DNA of 64,000 nucleotides from Phytophthora quininea (lineage: Eukaryota; Oomycota; Peronosporomycetes; Peronosporales; Peronosporaceae), in NCBI GenBank assembly GCA_011947345.1, contig JAAVTG010001037.1:1-64000 (forward strand), read 5' to 3'. How positions within the stretch are numbered: position 1 is the first letter of the stretch; the number at the start of each line of letters is the position of its first letter. The translations under genes and the position numbers were made by a program. The notes beneath the pieces were generated by a model that ran no database searches, was not told where the DNA came from, and saw only the letters and a list, made by a program, of their open reading frames with translations. This document shows positions 1-10,100 of the stretch, piece by piece.

Positions 1-1355
1 GTATGGCCTCTTTTCCTTTTGGAGTCCTTTGCTGCCTTGCGTGCTTTCTCCGGAACGCTGTTAGATCACCATTGATTGGAGATTTCGACGAATGTCTTTC
101 CTTGGCATCCTTCGAAACAAGCAGCTCCAATCAACGCCTCATTCTTTAGACGCTGTGATACTTGGGGGTTGTTCATCAAAACTGCAACTATGTCGTATCT
201 CTCAATCTCCATGGTGCGCTTAATAGCCTCATGTATCTCTACAGCAGAGGCGCTGATAAGCGAATAGAAGTTCAACAACGGGAGTATATCCACGTTTCAC
301 AGCATCCAAGAAAGCCTTGGTGACAGATTCGGGAGACATGTGATTCAAAATACTCTTGATCAGTCCAAAATAACCACAGTCGACACTGAGCAACAAGTGC
401 GAAATTCATGAATGAAAATTTCGCGAGCTATTCCAAGGTGATGATGACTACGATAGTTTGCTGGCCCACCTCGCAAGCGATGGATGGAGGCACAGAGATA
501 TCTGTACGGTTACCAAGTCTTGAATCTGGCGTCGATTGACGAAGCGTTTGACGCTGCAGTTGTCGCTGCATTGTTGAGTTCCTCCACGATACTGGAAAGG
601 TTTCTCCTCAGGTGATTGTCGAGATCTTCATGAAGGTGGCTGGGCAGTCGCGTCTTCGCAACATTTAAACGAAGCGTTTGTGAACACAAACAATGGAGAG
701 ATCATGAACATTCTTCTCAGTACGGAGCTGATCTCCAGCGAATCGATTGCCCAAGTTTTCGAAAGAGTCGGGAAGCGCTTAGCATAGTTCCAGAGAAAAT
801 ATTCCGCGTCGAGAAGCCACGGTTAAATGCCGCCGTGAATAACCCCACAGACGAATTTCGCTACGTCCAAGTTGCCATGCGCTGTGGAAACCTCCATGGC
901 TTCCCGCGCCATACAATGCTCTCTGTAGTATATGTTCAGGGCGAAAATAGTCTCCACTGCTTCAACGTGGCCATTACTTGATGCAGCGACAGCCAACGGG
1001 ATGGTCGCCCAACATTCCGGTCTGTCCAGTAATTGCCGAAGCCACAGCACTTGACTCGATTCTACCGCCTTCGTCGCGGCTTCTTCAAGTGGCAGTAATG
1101 GCTCGCTGGCCAAGTCAACAATGTGTGGTAGTCCGTCTCGGATGTGAGGGAGCAGGCGCCATCGCACCACCTCGTCTCGGCCTTTAACAGGAATTCCATC
1201 ATCACCACGCATGTTATCGTTTTTGAGTCTGGAGTGTTTAGTCTAGATCTCAAACGATGAACGAGAAATTCCGAGGCCACTTCGCTTCCTGTCATGCTAA
1301 TTGAAATGTCTTTCTTCATAATGCGCGGCAGAGTGGCAAATCAAAATATGGCAAG
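1..1355 (-). pseudogene. Ankyrin-repeat-type gene remnant, copy 1 (inverted segment inside)
   Basis: Coding traces lie on the minus strand at about 823-1212 and 66-293. They read as tandem helical repeats of the ankyrin type common in Phytophthora; examples of repeat cores are AAASNGHVEAVETIFALN-like and AHGNLDVAKFV. The frame is broken several times and no full-length ORF remains. The whole stretch is a close copy of 34417-35785 in the same orientation, but positions of about 385-769 are the reverse complement of the other copy. The left end may continue outside the window. What is seen: repeat-like helices and the paralogous copy. What is inferred: ankyrin assignment, since no single repeat is a perfect match to the consensus. 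Confidence 0.7.
385..769. other. Inverted segment relative to paralogous copy
   Basis: Bases about 385-769 are the reverse complement of about 34775-35175, while the flanks on both sides match 34417-35785 directly. In the other copy the minus-strand coding trace 34580-34864 runs straight through the corresponding left breakpoint, so that arrangement is probably ancestral and this copy carries the inversion. Breakpoints are placed by eye to within a few bases. Confidence 0.75.
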
Positions 1356-1557
1356 AAGGTGGTTTAAACGTTTGGCGTGTTCGTAGTTCACAACTCGATG
1401 ATCTACGACATTTTTAAGATGGTAAAGTGTTGGAATCGCCGAACGAAATCATAAACGAGCTCGTCGTACCACTCGAATGCCATCCAATTTTTCTCGAACG
1501 ATGTTATGGAGGTGCTAAAGTCCTTTGGTCGTGCTCTTCAGTGTGCGTTTTGCTGTA

Positions 1558-2054
1558 ATGTCGACTTCCTCTCTTCTCGTCGCTGTGTTCTTGCTGGTCG
1601 TCATGTCCACAGAAAATTGCTTGGGTGATAGCGATATGAAGGCCTACACTCCCTTTGAAGGCCAGATCAAGCTCTACTCCGGCATCTACTACAACAACCT
1701 GCTGCTGGTGATGAACTTTACCGTCCCCAATCGCTGCTACAGCATCAACTGTGACGGCCTCGACAACAAAGTCGCGTCTGCAAAGTGGTCAGGGCTTCCG
1801 ACGACAGGTTGGGCCGGGAAGGCCTTCATCACCTTCTACGCAGACAAGAAATGTGGTGGCAACCAGCAGTCGGTGCGACTTCCCACGGCGGAGGAATCCG
1901 CGAGTTCGCATCCAAGGAAATCAACGACAATATTTCATCCTTCATGGTGCGATCCATGTCTCGCATCAGACGCCACGGGGTCGCGAATGTGTGCAGTTGG
2001 TCAGGCTTCAACCTCGGAGGCGAATTGTCTGAAGCCGACAACAAGAACCAGTAG
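1558..2054 (+). CDS. Small secreted four-Cys protein A (crystallin-like), one-base frame break
   Basis: The ATG at 1558 opens a hydrophobic signal peptide (MSTSSLLVAVFLLVVM) followed by a mature region with the family marks IKLYSGIYYN, NRCYSINC, GLPTTG and ITFYADKKC. The frame is lost at CCC 1882-1884; one further C continues it into the family C-terminus (GGGIREF, ISSFMV, CSW) ending at TAG 2052-2054. Without that base the frame ends at 2058 with an unrelated tail. The FY-x-D-x-x-C-x-G and ISSFMV blocks resemble one beta/gamma-crystallin Greek-key motif, which is an inference. Closest relative is the next gene, in the same orientation. An upstream TTG at 1525 was not used as a start. Role unknown; extracellular by its signal peptide. 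Confidence 0.8.
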
Positions 2055-2176
2055 CTAATCCAATCAATGGTACTCTTGCATCAACGTTCTTTAGATTTTT
2101 GTCTGGCAGAATCGAACGAAAATCATGAGCAGGCTCGAAAGCTTTCACCGTACATACATGATCAATCTGTTTGCCT

Positions 2177-2200
2177 TCTCATTATCCAGTATCCAATTTC
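2177..2200 (+). promoter_or_regulatory. Probable oomycete Inr+FPR core promoter for gene at 2226
   Basis: TCTCATTATCCA followed by CCAATTTC lies 26 bp before the ATG. It resembles the oomycete initiator plus flanking region (GCTCATTYYNCAWTTT), with extra spacing between the halves. Confidence 0.4.
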
Positions 2201-2225
2201 GTCGAAACCCCACAAGCCCACAGTT

Positions 2226-2732
2226 ATGACTTCATCCAGCAAGTTTGGTGCCGGCGTCCTCATCTTCTTCGCAGCCTTCACCTGCTCCATGTCTGCTGGA
2301 ATCATCGGTCGGTTCGACAATGCCGTCGTGAAGCTCTACTCTGGCATTTACTACAACGACCCGCTACTGACTCTCAACATCATGACCCCGAACCGATGCT
2401 ACAACATCGACTGCAGCTATCTGGACGACAAGGTCGCGTCGGCCAAGTGGACGGGACTACCGACGACGGGGATCGCCGGGAAGGCCTACATTGTGTTCCA
2501 CGAAGACAGCGACTGCAGCGGCAACAAATTCACCATCACACTTCCCCATAACGGAGGCATTCGAGACTTCTCGGGCCACAAAATCAACGGCCAAATCTCG
2601 TCCTTCATGGTGCTATCGCAAATCCAGAGCGTCGACAATGGACAATCTGAGGTGTGCAACTGGGTCGGCTCCAACGTTGTGGGTGGTTCGGCGTCGGAAG
2701 ATAACATTTCCGGAGTCAACGCCACCGTCTAA
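2226..2732 (+). CDS. Small secreted four-Cys protein B (crystallin-like)
   Basis: Intact 168-residue protein. The ATG at 2226 is chosen because it starts a clean signal peptide (residues 1-23, hydrophobic core VLIFFAAFTCSM) just downstream of an initiator-like element. The mature part has the family pattern: VKLYSGIYYND, NRCYNIDC, WTGLPTTG, then FHEDSDCSGNKFTITLP and INGQISSFMV, then a last Cys (VCNWVGS) and a Ser/Asn-rich tail. Four cysteines are conserved in spacing across the family, fitting two disulfides outside the cell. The FxEDxxxxG and ISSFMV blocks look like a beta/gamma-crystallin Greek key; I hold this as inference. Tandem with genes at 1558 and 2867. Function unknown; a role at the host or cell surface is plausible. 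Confidence 0.88.
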   Translation: MTSSSKFGAGVLIFFAAFTCSMSAGIIGRFDNAVVKLYSGIYYNDPLLTLNIMTPNRCYNIDCSYLDDKVASAKWTGLPTTGIAGKAYIVFHEDSDCSGNKFTITLPHNGGIRDFSGHKINGQISSFMVLSQIQSVDNGQSEVCNWVGSNVVGGSASEDNISGVNATV

Positions 2733-2836
2733 TCGACGTCACCGTCACTGCTTGTTCTACTTTGCTTTTAGTTTAATGGAATCGCATTCTTTATCATCCA
2801 TTCTTTTTAGGCATCGCCGTCGATCTGCACATTTGT

Positions 2837-2852
2837 TTTCATTGTTCAATTA
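2837..2852 (+). promoter_or_regulatory. Oomycete Inr+FPR core promoter for gene at 2867
   Basis: TTTCATTGTTCAATTA at 2837-2852 matches GCTCATTYYNCAWTTT closely and sits 14 bp before the ATG, a normal distance for the very short oomycete 5' leaders. Confidence 0.55.
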
Positions 2853-2866
2853 GCTCGACCACGGTC

Positions 2867-3346
2867 ATGCTCCTCCAGACTTTCTTCCTTGCGGTTTTCA
2901 TCGCCATCGTGGCGGCAACAGAAGCTGTAGAGAAGTTTTCAGGTACGATTAAACTCTACCGTGACAACGACTGGAAGGACCTGCTCGCGACGTACAAGAT
3001 CTCCAAGGCCAACCGCTGCTACAACTTGGCCGGCTGCGGTGATCTCAACGATATCGTGTCGTCAACTGAATGGGAGGGACTACCGACAACCGCCACGTAC
3101 ACTGACAGCAGAAGCTCTAGCGCCCAGATCACCTTTTACGCCAACAGTGACTGCAGAAATGGCTATCGTCGGGACTATCCGACAAACGCAGCCAACAAGC
3201 AGGCGTTTGGGGATTCCGGTATCGATGGCATGATCTCCTCGCTCATGATTTTGCAGTATGCCAACACTGTGAAGGACGGGATTTACAGCATGTGTTCTCT
3301 TGAGACTGAGGCCGCGACGGTGGCAAACACGACCAATATCTCGTAA
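2867..3346 (+). CDS. Small secreted four-Cys protein C (crystallin-like)
   Basis: Intact 159-residue protein with signal peptide MLLQTFFLAVFIAIVAATEA. The mature part follows the family order: FSGTIKLYRDNDW, ANRCYNLAGC, WEGLPTTATY, ITFYANSDC, IDGMISSLMILQY, a last Cys (YSMCSLE) and a Thr/Asn tail with a possible N-glycosylation site (NTT). It is more like the pseudogene at 3916-4399 (VEKFSG, ANRCYN, LPTTATY) than like genes A and B, so there are at least two subfamilies. It converges on gene D with only 14 bp between stop codons, so the transcripts probably overlap at their 3' ends. Function unknown. Confidence 0.88.
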   Translation: MLLQTFFLAVFIAIVAATEAVEKFSGTIKLYRDNDWKDLLATYKISKANRCYNLAGCGDLNDIVSSTEWEGLPTTATYTDSRSSSAQITFYANSDCRNGYRRDYPTNAANKQAFGDSGIDGMISSLMILQYANTVKDGIYSMCSLETEAATVANTTNIS

Positions 3347-3360
3347 AACAATGCACTTTG

Positions 3361-3825
3361 TTAGCTGGCGTTGTAGTCGCAAATGCTCTGGATGCCATTC
3401 GTGACCCCCGTGTCGGTCATTATAAACATGAAGGACGAGGCCACGTCGTTGATCTCCACTGCTCCAAAATCAACCGCTTGTTCGTACGACGTTGGCCATC
3501 CTTGACTTGTGCCGGTGCAGTCGATGTCTCGGTAGAACATGAGAAGAGAGGTGGTGCCGCCACTAAAGTAGGCTTTCAGTGGGAGCCCCTTCCATGATGC
3601 TGACGAAATCTGGCCGTCAAGCTCCCCGCAGGCGAGATTGAAGCACAAGTTACTGGTCTTGAAGCGGAACGTGAGCAGCAGAGAGTTGAAATTAATGTTC
3701 TTGTACAGCTTAAGCTCGCCCGTCCAGGAAGAACTTGTCGAAGTGGACTCGGTGCCATTGGTTGCGACGACGATAGCAGCCGCACCCACAAGCATAAGAA
3801 CGAAAACAGCAAGCAGCTCTATCAT
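3361..3825 (-). CDS. Small secreted four-Cys protein D (crystallin-like)
   Basis: Intact 154-residue protein on the minus strand. The ATG at 3825 is preferred to a GTG one codon upstream. Signal peptide about residues 1-22 (LLAVFVLMLVGAAAIVVA). Mature family marks: WTGELKLYKNINFN, SNLCFNLAC, WKGLPLKAY, LMFYRDIDCTG, INDVASSFMFI and a final Cys (SICDYN). It ends 14 bp from the convergent gene C. An initiator-like element (TCTCATTGTCAATCTT on the minus strand) lies 9 bp upstream. Sequence is clearly related to A-C but divergent, so this is not a very recent copy. Function unknown; secreted by signal peptide. Confidence 0.87.
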   Translation of the reverse strand: MIELLAVFVLMLVGAAAIVVATNGTESTSTSSSWTGELKLYKNINFNSLLLTFRFKTSNLCFNLACGELDGQISSASWKGLPLKAYFSGGTTSLLMFYRDIDCTGTSQGWPTSYEQAVDFGAVEINDVASSFMFIMTDTGVTNGIQSICDYNAS

Positions 3826-3834
3826 CACAACGTG

Positions 3835-3850
3835 AAGATTGACAATGAGA
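3835..3850 (-). promoter_or_regulatory. Inr-like core promoter for gene D
   Basis: Minus-strand TCTCATTGTCAATCTT, one base short in the middle compared with GCTCATTYYNCAWTTT, 9 bp before the ATG at 3825. Confidence 0.45.
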
Positions 3851-3915
3851 TCTACAGGACCACCGATCGCTCATGAGATAAAAGACAACTCGGTTTAACA
3901 GACAAGCTGACTTCC

Positions 3916-4399
3916 CTACGACGACTCGGACATGTTCGTGGTTGTTATCAGGGCGTTCTCGGTTTCCAGCTCACAAAGCGGTGAGTGCCGTTCTCGATTC
4001 CGGTTGAGTGTTGCAATATCATGAAGGACGACACGACGTCGTTGAACGGCCTGGCACTGAACGCCTGTACACCTCCCCACTTTGTCGGGTAGTTCTCGCT
4101 GGTGCCGGTGCAGTCGCTGTCAGCGAAGAACGCCACCTGGGCGTTGGTTCCTCCTTCGTACGTGGCGGTTGTCGGCAGTCCTTCCACTTGACCGACGACA
4201 CGGCGTCGTTCAGGTTGCCATTGCCACACCCGGCAGAGTTATAACAGCGATTGGCCCGATAGATCATCATCGTCGCGAGTAGATGCTTCAAATTGACGTC
4301 TCGGTAGAACTGGATGTAGCCCGAAAACTTCTCGACCGAGCCCGTTGCCGCTACGGTGACGGCAAGGACAGCTAGGAGACAAATCTACAGCACGGCCAT
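3916..4399 (-). pseudogene. Small secreted four-Cys protein E, nonsense and frame breaks
   Basis: Minus-strand relative of gene C. From the ATG at 4399 the fifth codon is TAG; beyond it the frame encodes a hydrophobic leader, VEKFSGYIQFYRD, ANRCYNSAGC and SSVKWK. The frame then breaks near 4188 (before GLPTTATYEGG) and again near 3983 (before the last Cys block LCELET). Each break can be explained by one missing base in a short G or C run, as elsewhere in this window, but the TAG is a substitution and cannot be. The family-type stop is TAG at 3916-3918; in the uncorrected frame a TGA lies at 3948. Called a pseudogene because of the nonsense codon in the signal peptide. Confidence 0.75.
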
Positions 4400-4564
4400 G
4401 GTCAAAGTCGAGTTCAGGGGCAATCACCAAATCTCAAAGCGGAAATGTAATGCCGATGTGCACGAAATCGAAGGGAATGAGAGTCAGGTACTAGGCCATC
4501 CATCGTTTCGTCATTTGCTGGAGACAACGCTGGTTCATTAATTCAAAAAGCTTCTAGCCAGCGT

Positions 4565-5990
4565 CTAAGCCTCCTTCGTAAGCGACAGCAAGCCTTTGTG
4601 TTCGTCCACTTCTCCGTGGATCTCCTCCACAAGCGCACGGACCGCTCTCGTCACCTCTTCGGGCTTCTCGTGGTGGATGCAATGGCCGGCGTCCTTCACC
4701 ACAAGATGCACACTCTGCTTGCTAACAGTCTGCGCCAATTTGGTCTGTCCTTCGAGCCACTTGCGTTCCAGTGCCACGAGCATATCCGGCGTCACACCAG
4801 GCTGCACCTTCATGCTGTCGAACATTTCACTTTTGCCATGGGAAAGCACCACACAAGGGAAGTCGAACGGCTTGGTGCCTGCTGCGGCATCCCGGAAACG
4901 CTGTTCTGTCTTGGGGATGCCTTGGTTCTCGCGTAACGCGCCTTCACGATGAGCCGGCGACGGCGAGAAGTACTCGACGTAAGGCAGAGCGATCGGCGAG
5001 TACTTGGCCTCCAACTTGGAATGCTGGACGAGGTTGACGAGTCGGATGAATCCAATACGCGAGAACAACAACACCGTCTCTCCGTTGCTGTCCATGGAAG
5101 TGAGCGACTCGCGCACCGCCTCCGACACGCTCTCCAGCTCGCCCCGCAGGTCTTCTACAGGGGTGTATCATTCAGTACCGAGCTCTACGAACCAATACAG
5201 CTAGCAATCACATACCTTGCAAGGCATCGACCAGCACCAATCCCTCACACTTGGGGCTCTGTGCTCCAACATTGTGCTCCAACTCCTCAGCCAGCTCTCT
5301 ACAACAAAAGTTGCCATCAGTCTACGGTTCAACCTTTCAATGCCAACAAAAACCTACCTCATGTTGTATCCTCCTGCTCCATGCGCAACGAGAACTACCT
5401 GGCCGGTCACGTTCAGTTTCTCCAGAATCTGCTTGTACTCTTTGACAATCTACAAGAAAAACACATTAGACACCGTTCCAGAATTCCTCGAAACTACCTC
5501 CCTCACCTGCGTAGACGTGCGCGGCTGAGCTCCCGGCTTAGAAGCCCAGTCCAGGTCGATCCACCGCCACCACCGTCGCAAACTTGGCCACTTCAGTGGC
5601 CACCTTGTCCCAGTCGAACGACGTCTCGCCCACGCCGCCGTCCAGTAGCACCGTCACGTCCCCTGCCCCTTGACGCTGCGCGTGCACCTGCACCGGCTGG
5701 CCGTCGGGGCCTTCAACCTCCAGCAAGAAACCGGGAGGTGCCAGCGGGTTGAACGTCTTGGTGGTCTCAATCACGAAGCCGCCGGACGCCAACAACCCCG
5801 CGGTCACCAGCACGCCGCCCACCAAGAGCTTGCCCATCTCCTTGGCCTCCTTCAGCACCATCTCTTTGGTCGGCTTAACGGTCGGACGCGGCTGCGGCTG
5901 CGCATCCGTCTTGGCCTTGGGCGTCTTCTTGGAGAAGCGGCGTGCGCATTTGACGGGCGCCAGCGCGCGAGCTCCCAGCCGCACGAACAT
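4565..5990 (-). CDS. Alpha/beta-hydrolase-fold protein, N-terminal targeting sequence, four exons
   Basis: Exons 5507-5990, 5358-5449, 5216-5298 and 4565-5154 are separated by GT-AG introns of 57, 59 and 61 bp. The ATG at 5990 starts a basic leader (MFVRLGARALAPVKCARRFS) that looks mitochondrial, then a hydrophobic segment (LLVGGVLVTAGLLASGGFVI). The hydrolase core follows: VTVLLDGGVGE (strand beta-3 and oxyanion loop), VVAVDRPGLGFS, then VVLVAHGAGGY where the G-x-S-x-G nucleophile elbow should be, and late DAGHCIHHEKPEEV with the catalytic-type His. The usual Ser is Gly here, so the enzyme may be catalytically altered. A two-base loss near 5538 (CTCT to CT) breaks exon 1; adding it gives 416 codons. 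Substrate cannot be told. Divergent from the TPR gene, 161 bp apart. Confidence 0.82.
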
Positions 5991-6151
5991 GATCGGGGTA
6001 GTGGATGATTGGCAAATGGTACACTTATTGTGGGAAGCCACAGAAGCGGGGTGTCACGATACCGAACTTGTAATTTGTATGAGAAAACAGATGTCATGAG
6101 TGCTCCGTAATAAATAGTTTGTGGCCGACACCGTCAGAATTGCAGTCGAGA

Positions 6152-7105
6152 ATGCTGCGCCGAGTGGTGACGACGGCGCTAAGACAGCGCGCTCCTAGAG
6201 CCGCAGTCTGTGGAGACCGCGCCGTTCTGCTGCGATGGAGCTCCACTGAGACCCGCCGGCCGACGGTGCAGGTGCTGCACAACAAGCCGCAGACCAGCTA
6301 CGTGCAGACGGAGCAGGACATCGCCGCCATGCAGCGCGAGATCCGTGACCACTACAACGCCGGCGACTACCAGGCCGCTTTGAGCTCCGGCCTGCAGTGT
6401 CGCGACCTGGTCAAGAGTCACTTTGGAGAGAGCCACCCCGTCTACGCCAGCACTGTCACCAATATCGCCCTCATGTACAAGAACCTCGGCCAGATGCAGG
6501 AGGCCGTCGAGGCTTACGAATTTGCGCTGCAGACCTACAAGGACAGCGTGGGCGAGCAACATGCGTCTTTTGCAACGACGCTGTACAACTTGGGACTGGT
6601 GTATCGAGCTGTAGCCATCTCCAGCACTGGCATGGAGAAGGTGTCGTCGCTGGAGCAAGCCCTCGAGTGCTTTGCCGAGTCGTTGAAGATCCGCCGCAAC
6701 ATCCTCGAGCCGGGACACCCGGACATTGCGCTTAGCATGAGCAATATGGGTGTGATCCACTGGCAGAACAAGCAGCCGGAGAAGGCCTTTGCAGCGCTGA
6801 CGGAGGCGGTGGAGCTGCTGGAGAGTAAAGTAGGAGCTACTAGTACTCTGACGGCGCTGGCCAAGAACAATCTCGCGTACGCCAAGAAGGAAGCGCGCGA
6901 ATACGACGATGCCATCAAGTTATACGAGCAAGTGCTGGACGTCCGAAAGCAAGTGCTCGGATCGGCGCACAACGAGACCATCATGGCGCGACACAACCTT
7001 GCGGAAGCCTATCGCTCGAGCGGCAACGAGGACAAGGCGGTGGCGATCCAGAACGAGATTCTCGAGCTGTTTGACGCCGAGTTGGGCGACGAAGGCAACA
7101 AGTAG
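6152..7105 (+). CDS. Mitochondrial TPR-repeat protein
   Basis: Intact 317-residue, intronless gene. The ATG at 6152 is chosen over an upstream TTG because it opens an arginine-rich amphipathic presequence (MLRRVVTTALRQRAPRAA, cleavage likely after residue 30). From about residue 55 to 310 there are kinesin-light-chain-type TPRs of about 42 residues: examples SHPVYASTVTNIALMYKNLG, HPDIALSMSNMGVIHWQNK and HNETIMARHNLAEAYRSSG. Such repeats form a scaffold for protein contacts. Among mitochondrial TPR proteins the size and KLC-like repeats recall TTC19 (complex III maturation), but I cannot separate that from other TPR families. It shares a 161 bp divergent promoter region with the hydrolase-fold gene, also with a mitochondrial-looking leader. 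Confidence 0.85.
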   Translation: MLRRVVTTALRQRAPRAAVCGDRAVLLRWSSTETRRPTVQVLHNKPQTSYVQTEQDIAAMQREIRDHYNAGDYQAALSSGLQCRDLVKSHFGESHPVYASTVTNIALMYKNLGQMQEAVEAYEFALQTYKDSVGEQHASFATTLYNLGLVYRAVAISSTGMEKVSSLEQALECFAESLKIRRNILEPGHPDIALSMSNMGVIHWQNKQPEKAFAALTEAVELLESKVGATSTLTALAKNNLAYAKKEAREYDDAIKLYEQVLDVRKQVLGSAHNETIMARHNLAEAYRSSGNEDKAVAIQNEILELFDAELGDEGNK

Positions 7106-7187
7106 AGGCTGTGAACATCAATTAACGTTGAGTTGAGTTGGTTTATCTCCTTCAGCTGCCTTAATTAATTAAAAATCGTGCCATGCC

Positions 7188-10100
7188 TTACCCGACCTTG
7201 TTGGGGTTTGCGTGAGGTGCGTTGAGTAGTGCAGGAGCATGGGGCGGAACAAGCAGACGTCGCAAGTCCTCCGATGTCGCTTGAGTGGTGTCTCCGTGGG
7301 TCTCCCACACACGTGATGCAATCAACAGACTCGAGATGGCGCCTCCGCTGCCAGGGTTAGACGAAAGCACAGACAGGAACCGAGCTGCAAACTGTTTCGT
7401 CGCGGTGCTCTCGCCGATCTTCGACTTTGGCACCAGCGTGGACAGCAAGTTCAGCAATGCTGCTGCCAGTTGCGAGCTCACTGCGGCCTTGGCGAACTCC
7501 GTCGCTGCCTGGGTGTGGCGCTTGAGCGGGATCATGTGCAAGCAGAGCAGAAGCTGCATCTCCGTCGAGTCGCCCAGCCACACGTGCGGCAGCAAGTTCG
7601 ACAAGCTAGCAGGGTCCATTCCCTTGACGAGGTTGTCGATACAAGCCGGGATAAGACATAGATTGCCAAGTAGCTGCAGAGTCACACGCGCTAGTTGACC
7701 TTCCGTTGAGGCTTCTGTGCGGGCCAAGTTCTTGTACACCACTTGGAACGCACTCTTAATGAACGGAGGAACGACTGTCGCTAAAGAGTCCACACACTTT
7801 CCGCTAAATGACAGCATGTGCACACACTCCATACAACGAAGTTGAAGGAGTGGGGCGCACGCGAAGGAGAATCCTTGGGGCTGAGCCTCGTGGTCCAATA
7901 TAAACAGCAGCGTCAAGATCCCGTCGGCCTGTACAACCTGCACATCCATGTCGGGAGTATACTGCAGCAGGTGTCTAATAGCTGTAGCTACAGGGAGAAG
8001 ACGCTGGAAGCACGGACTCCAGCGCCTGGGGCTGTGCGCGCACACCAGAGATATCGTGCGACAAAGCTGCAAGCAGGCCGTGAATCACATGGCCGCTCAC
8101 GGTGCGGTTTTCCAGCTCGGCAGCAGCAGCGGCGGCAGCTTGGATTTCTTTCTTTGTAGTTGGCTTGTGGTTGCGTCCGATGTCCGAGCGACCATTGACA
8201 GTGCCAGCAATCTGAGCGAGAATGCCGTTCTTTGGGTTCTCGTTGAAGAAGTTGACGTAGATTCCAGCCACGCACAGCTCTTCCTTTTGTGCCGTGTACA
8301 TAAAGTAGGTTGGCAGCTCGAAGACCTTGTGGACTTCCTGGCCGCTTCGATCCACTGAATCGTGGAACTGTATGGCACGCTGAGCGAGAGTGGCCAACTC
8401 CTTCCGCATCCGGTCAGTCCACATAACATGAGGCTCGCGAACTTCACTAGCAAGTACGTCAAGCATTTTAATCGGCCCTGCTCGACGTAAGATATCGACC
8501 AACGGCCGCGTGAAGATCTGCTCGATCGTCACCTGCATCCTCTTGACAAAGACAGCAATCGACTCTTCCTTTGCGTTCGCTTCTAGAATTCGTCCAAGCG
8601 CTTTTGCTGCACCGATGCTAATACGCTGCATGTCGCCATCGCTGTCTTCGTTGTTAGGCTTATAGTTGAACAACAACAGCGTCAAGTACCACAGCACTCC
8701 GTGCTCGGCCAGCTGCAGTAGCAAAACCTCCGCCATTTCGCCCGAGCTTCCTGCCATTTCATACACAATCTGAAGAGACAAGTCAGTCGCCAACGTGTCG
8801 CCTTCTTGGGATAAGAATCGCGTCAAACACGGCAGCAAATCCAGCGACTGAGCTGCGGCAGACACGCGTCCATTCGGCTGGTTTAGCACATTCACCAGCG
8901 CCTCCAACACCCAGTGAGTCATCACATTCGGAGTGCATCCGTCCACGGTGCTTAGTGCTTCTTGGTTGTGGAACAGTAACTGTAGCGAGTTGCACAGCAC
9001 ACGAAGTCCCAATCCAGAGCTGCACTCATGCGCATTCTCATCCGAAATGCCAACAGCCAGATTGATCACACGAATTGCACTTCCGAACGCCCTTACGAAC
9101 GTAGTCTTCGTTGAGATCGCCTTTGAGACGTCAAAGAACGTCTTCGTCGAGCCAACGCGGGTGTCTTTAAGTTCCGAGATGCAACGCTCCAATGCTTCAA
9201 GGAAGTACGAAAAGTTACGTAGCGTTGTAATGCTAGGCGAGTCTGGAAACCGTCGCAGAAGCAACGCTGTAGCGTCGAGCAACTCCACGGCGTCGAACAC
9301 GGACAAGAGCTTTGTGGATTGCCCATCGGTTGCCATCGCTCCGCGAGCAGTCAGCAGCAATTCAGGGTGGACCCAGCGGTGGATTGAATCCAACAAAGCC
9401 CGCAAGAAAGCGGCTTCGTCGTTGATAGGCCAACCTGGGAAGTTCTTTTCGTCCAGCAAGTTGTGCAGGTAGTACTGGTAGCACTGCAACGCGTGGACTT
9501 CTTTCGGATATTGAATGAGCGCAATGCAGGCTTTGTGGTCCGAGCCCTCGTTCTCTGCAATGTAAAACATACCGTTGTCGTCAGTGTGGCGCTCCATGAA
9601 CTTTTCAATGTATGCCACCATTTGACTGCGCATGTTCGCATTCCAGACCACTTCAGGGTTGTTGGAGTCTGAAAACAGCGCGTTGGCAAAGCGTCGCGGA
9701 CCGTGGCGAAGCAGTTGCAACCATAGACACCGGAAGAACGCGCACTAGCCAGCTTCTTAAGCAGATCCGCGTTAGCGGGTCCGGAGAAAACGCCCTTTTG
9801 TTCTCTCCCTTCTGTTTATCATCGATCAGATGTGGCACGTCAAGACCCGACTGGCGAAGGTGGATATGCGAAATAAGCCGTGCAGCGATGGACATTTCGT
9901 CGACGTCCTGGGCAAAGCGAAGCAAGTAGTAGAAAATCCCCGAGGCATGGAGATTTGGGATAACTGCCTCGTTATGACGCACAAGAAGTCGGATCAACCC
10001 GAGGCACTTCTTGAACACGATGCGATTTGGGCAATCAAGAAGGCCCACCAAGAAGCGAAGCGTCTGGTCCTCACAAAGTCGTCGCTTAATATCACTGATC

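Noticed and set aside
1525..1557. Upstream start of secreted gene A
   Set aside because: It is a TTG; the ATG at 1558 gives a better signal peptide and matches the other family members.
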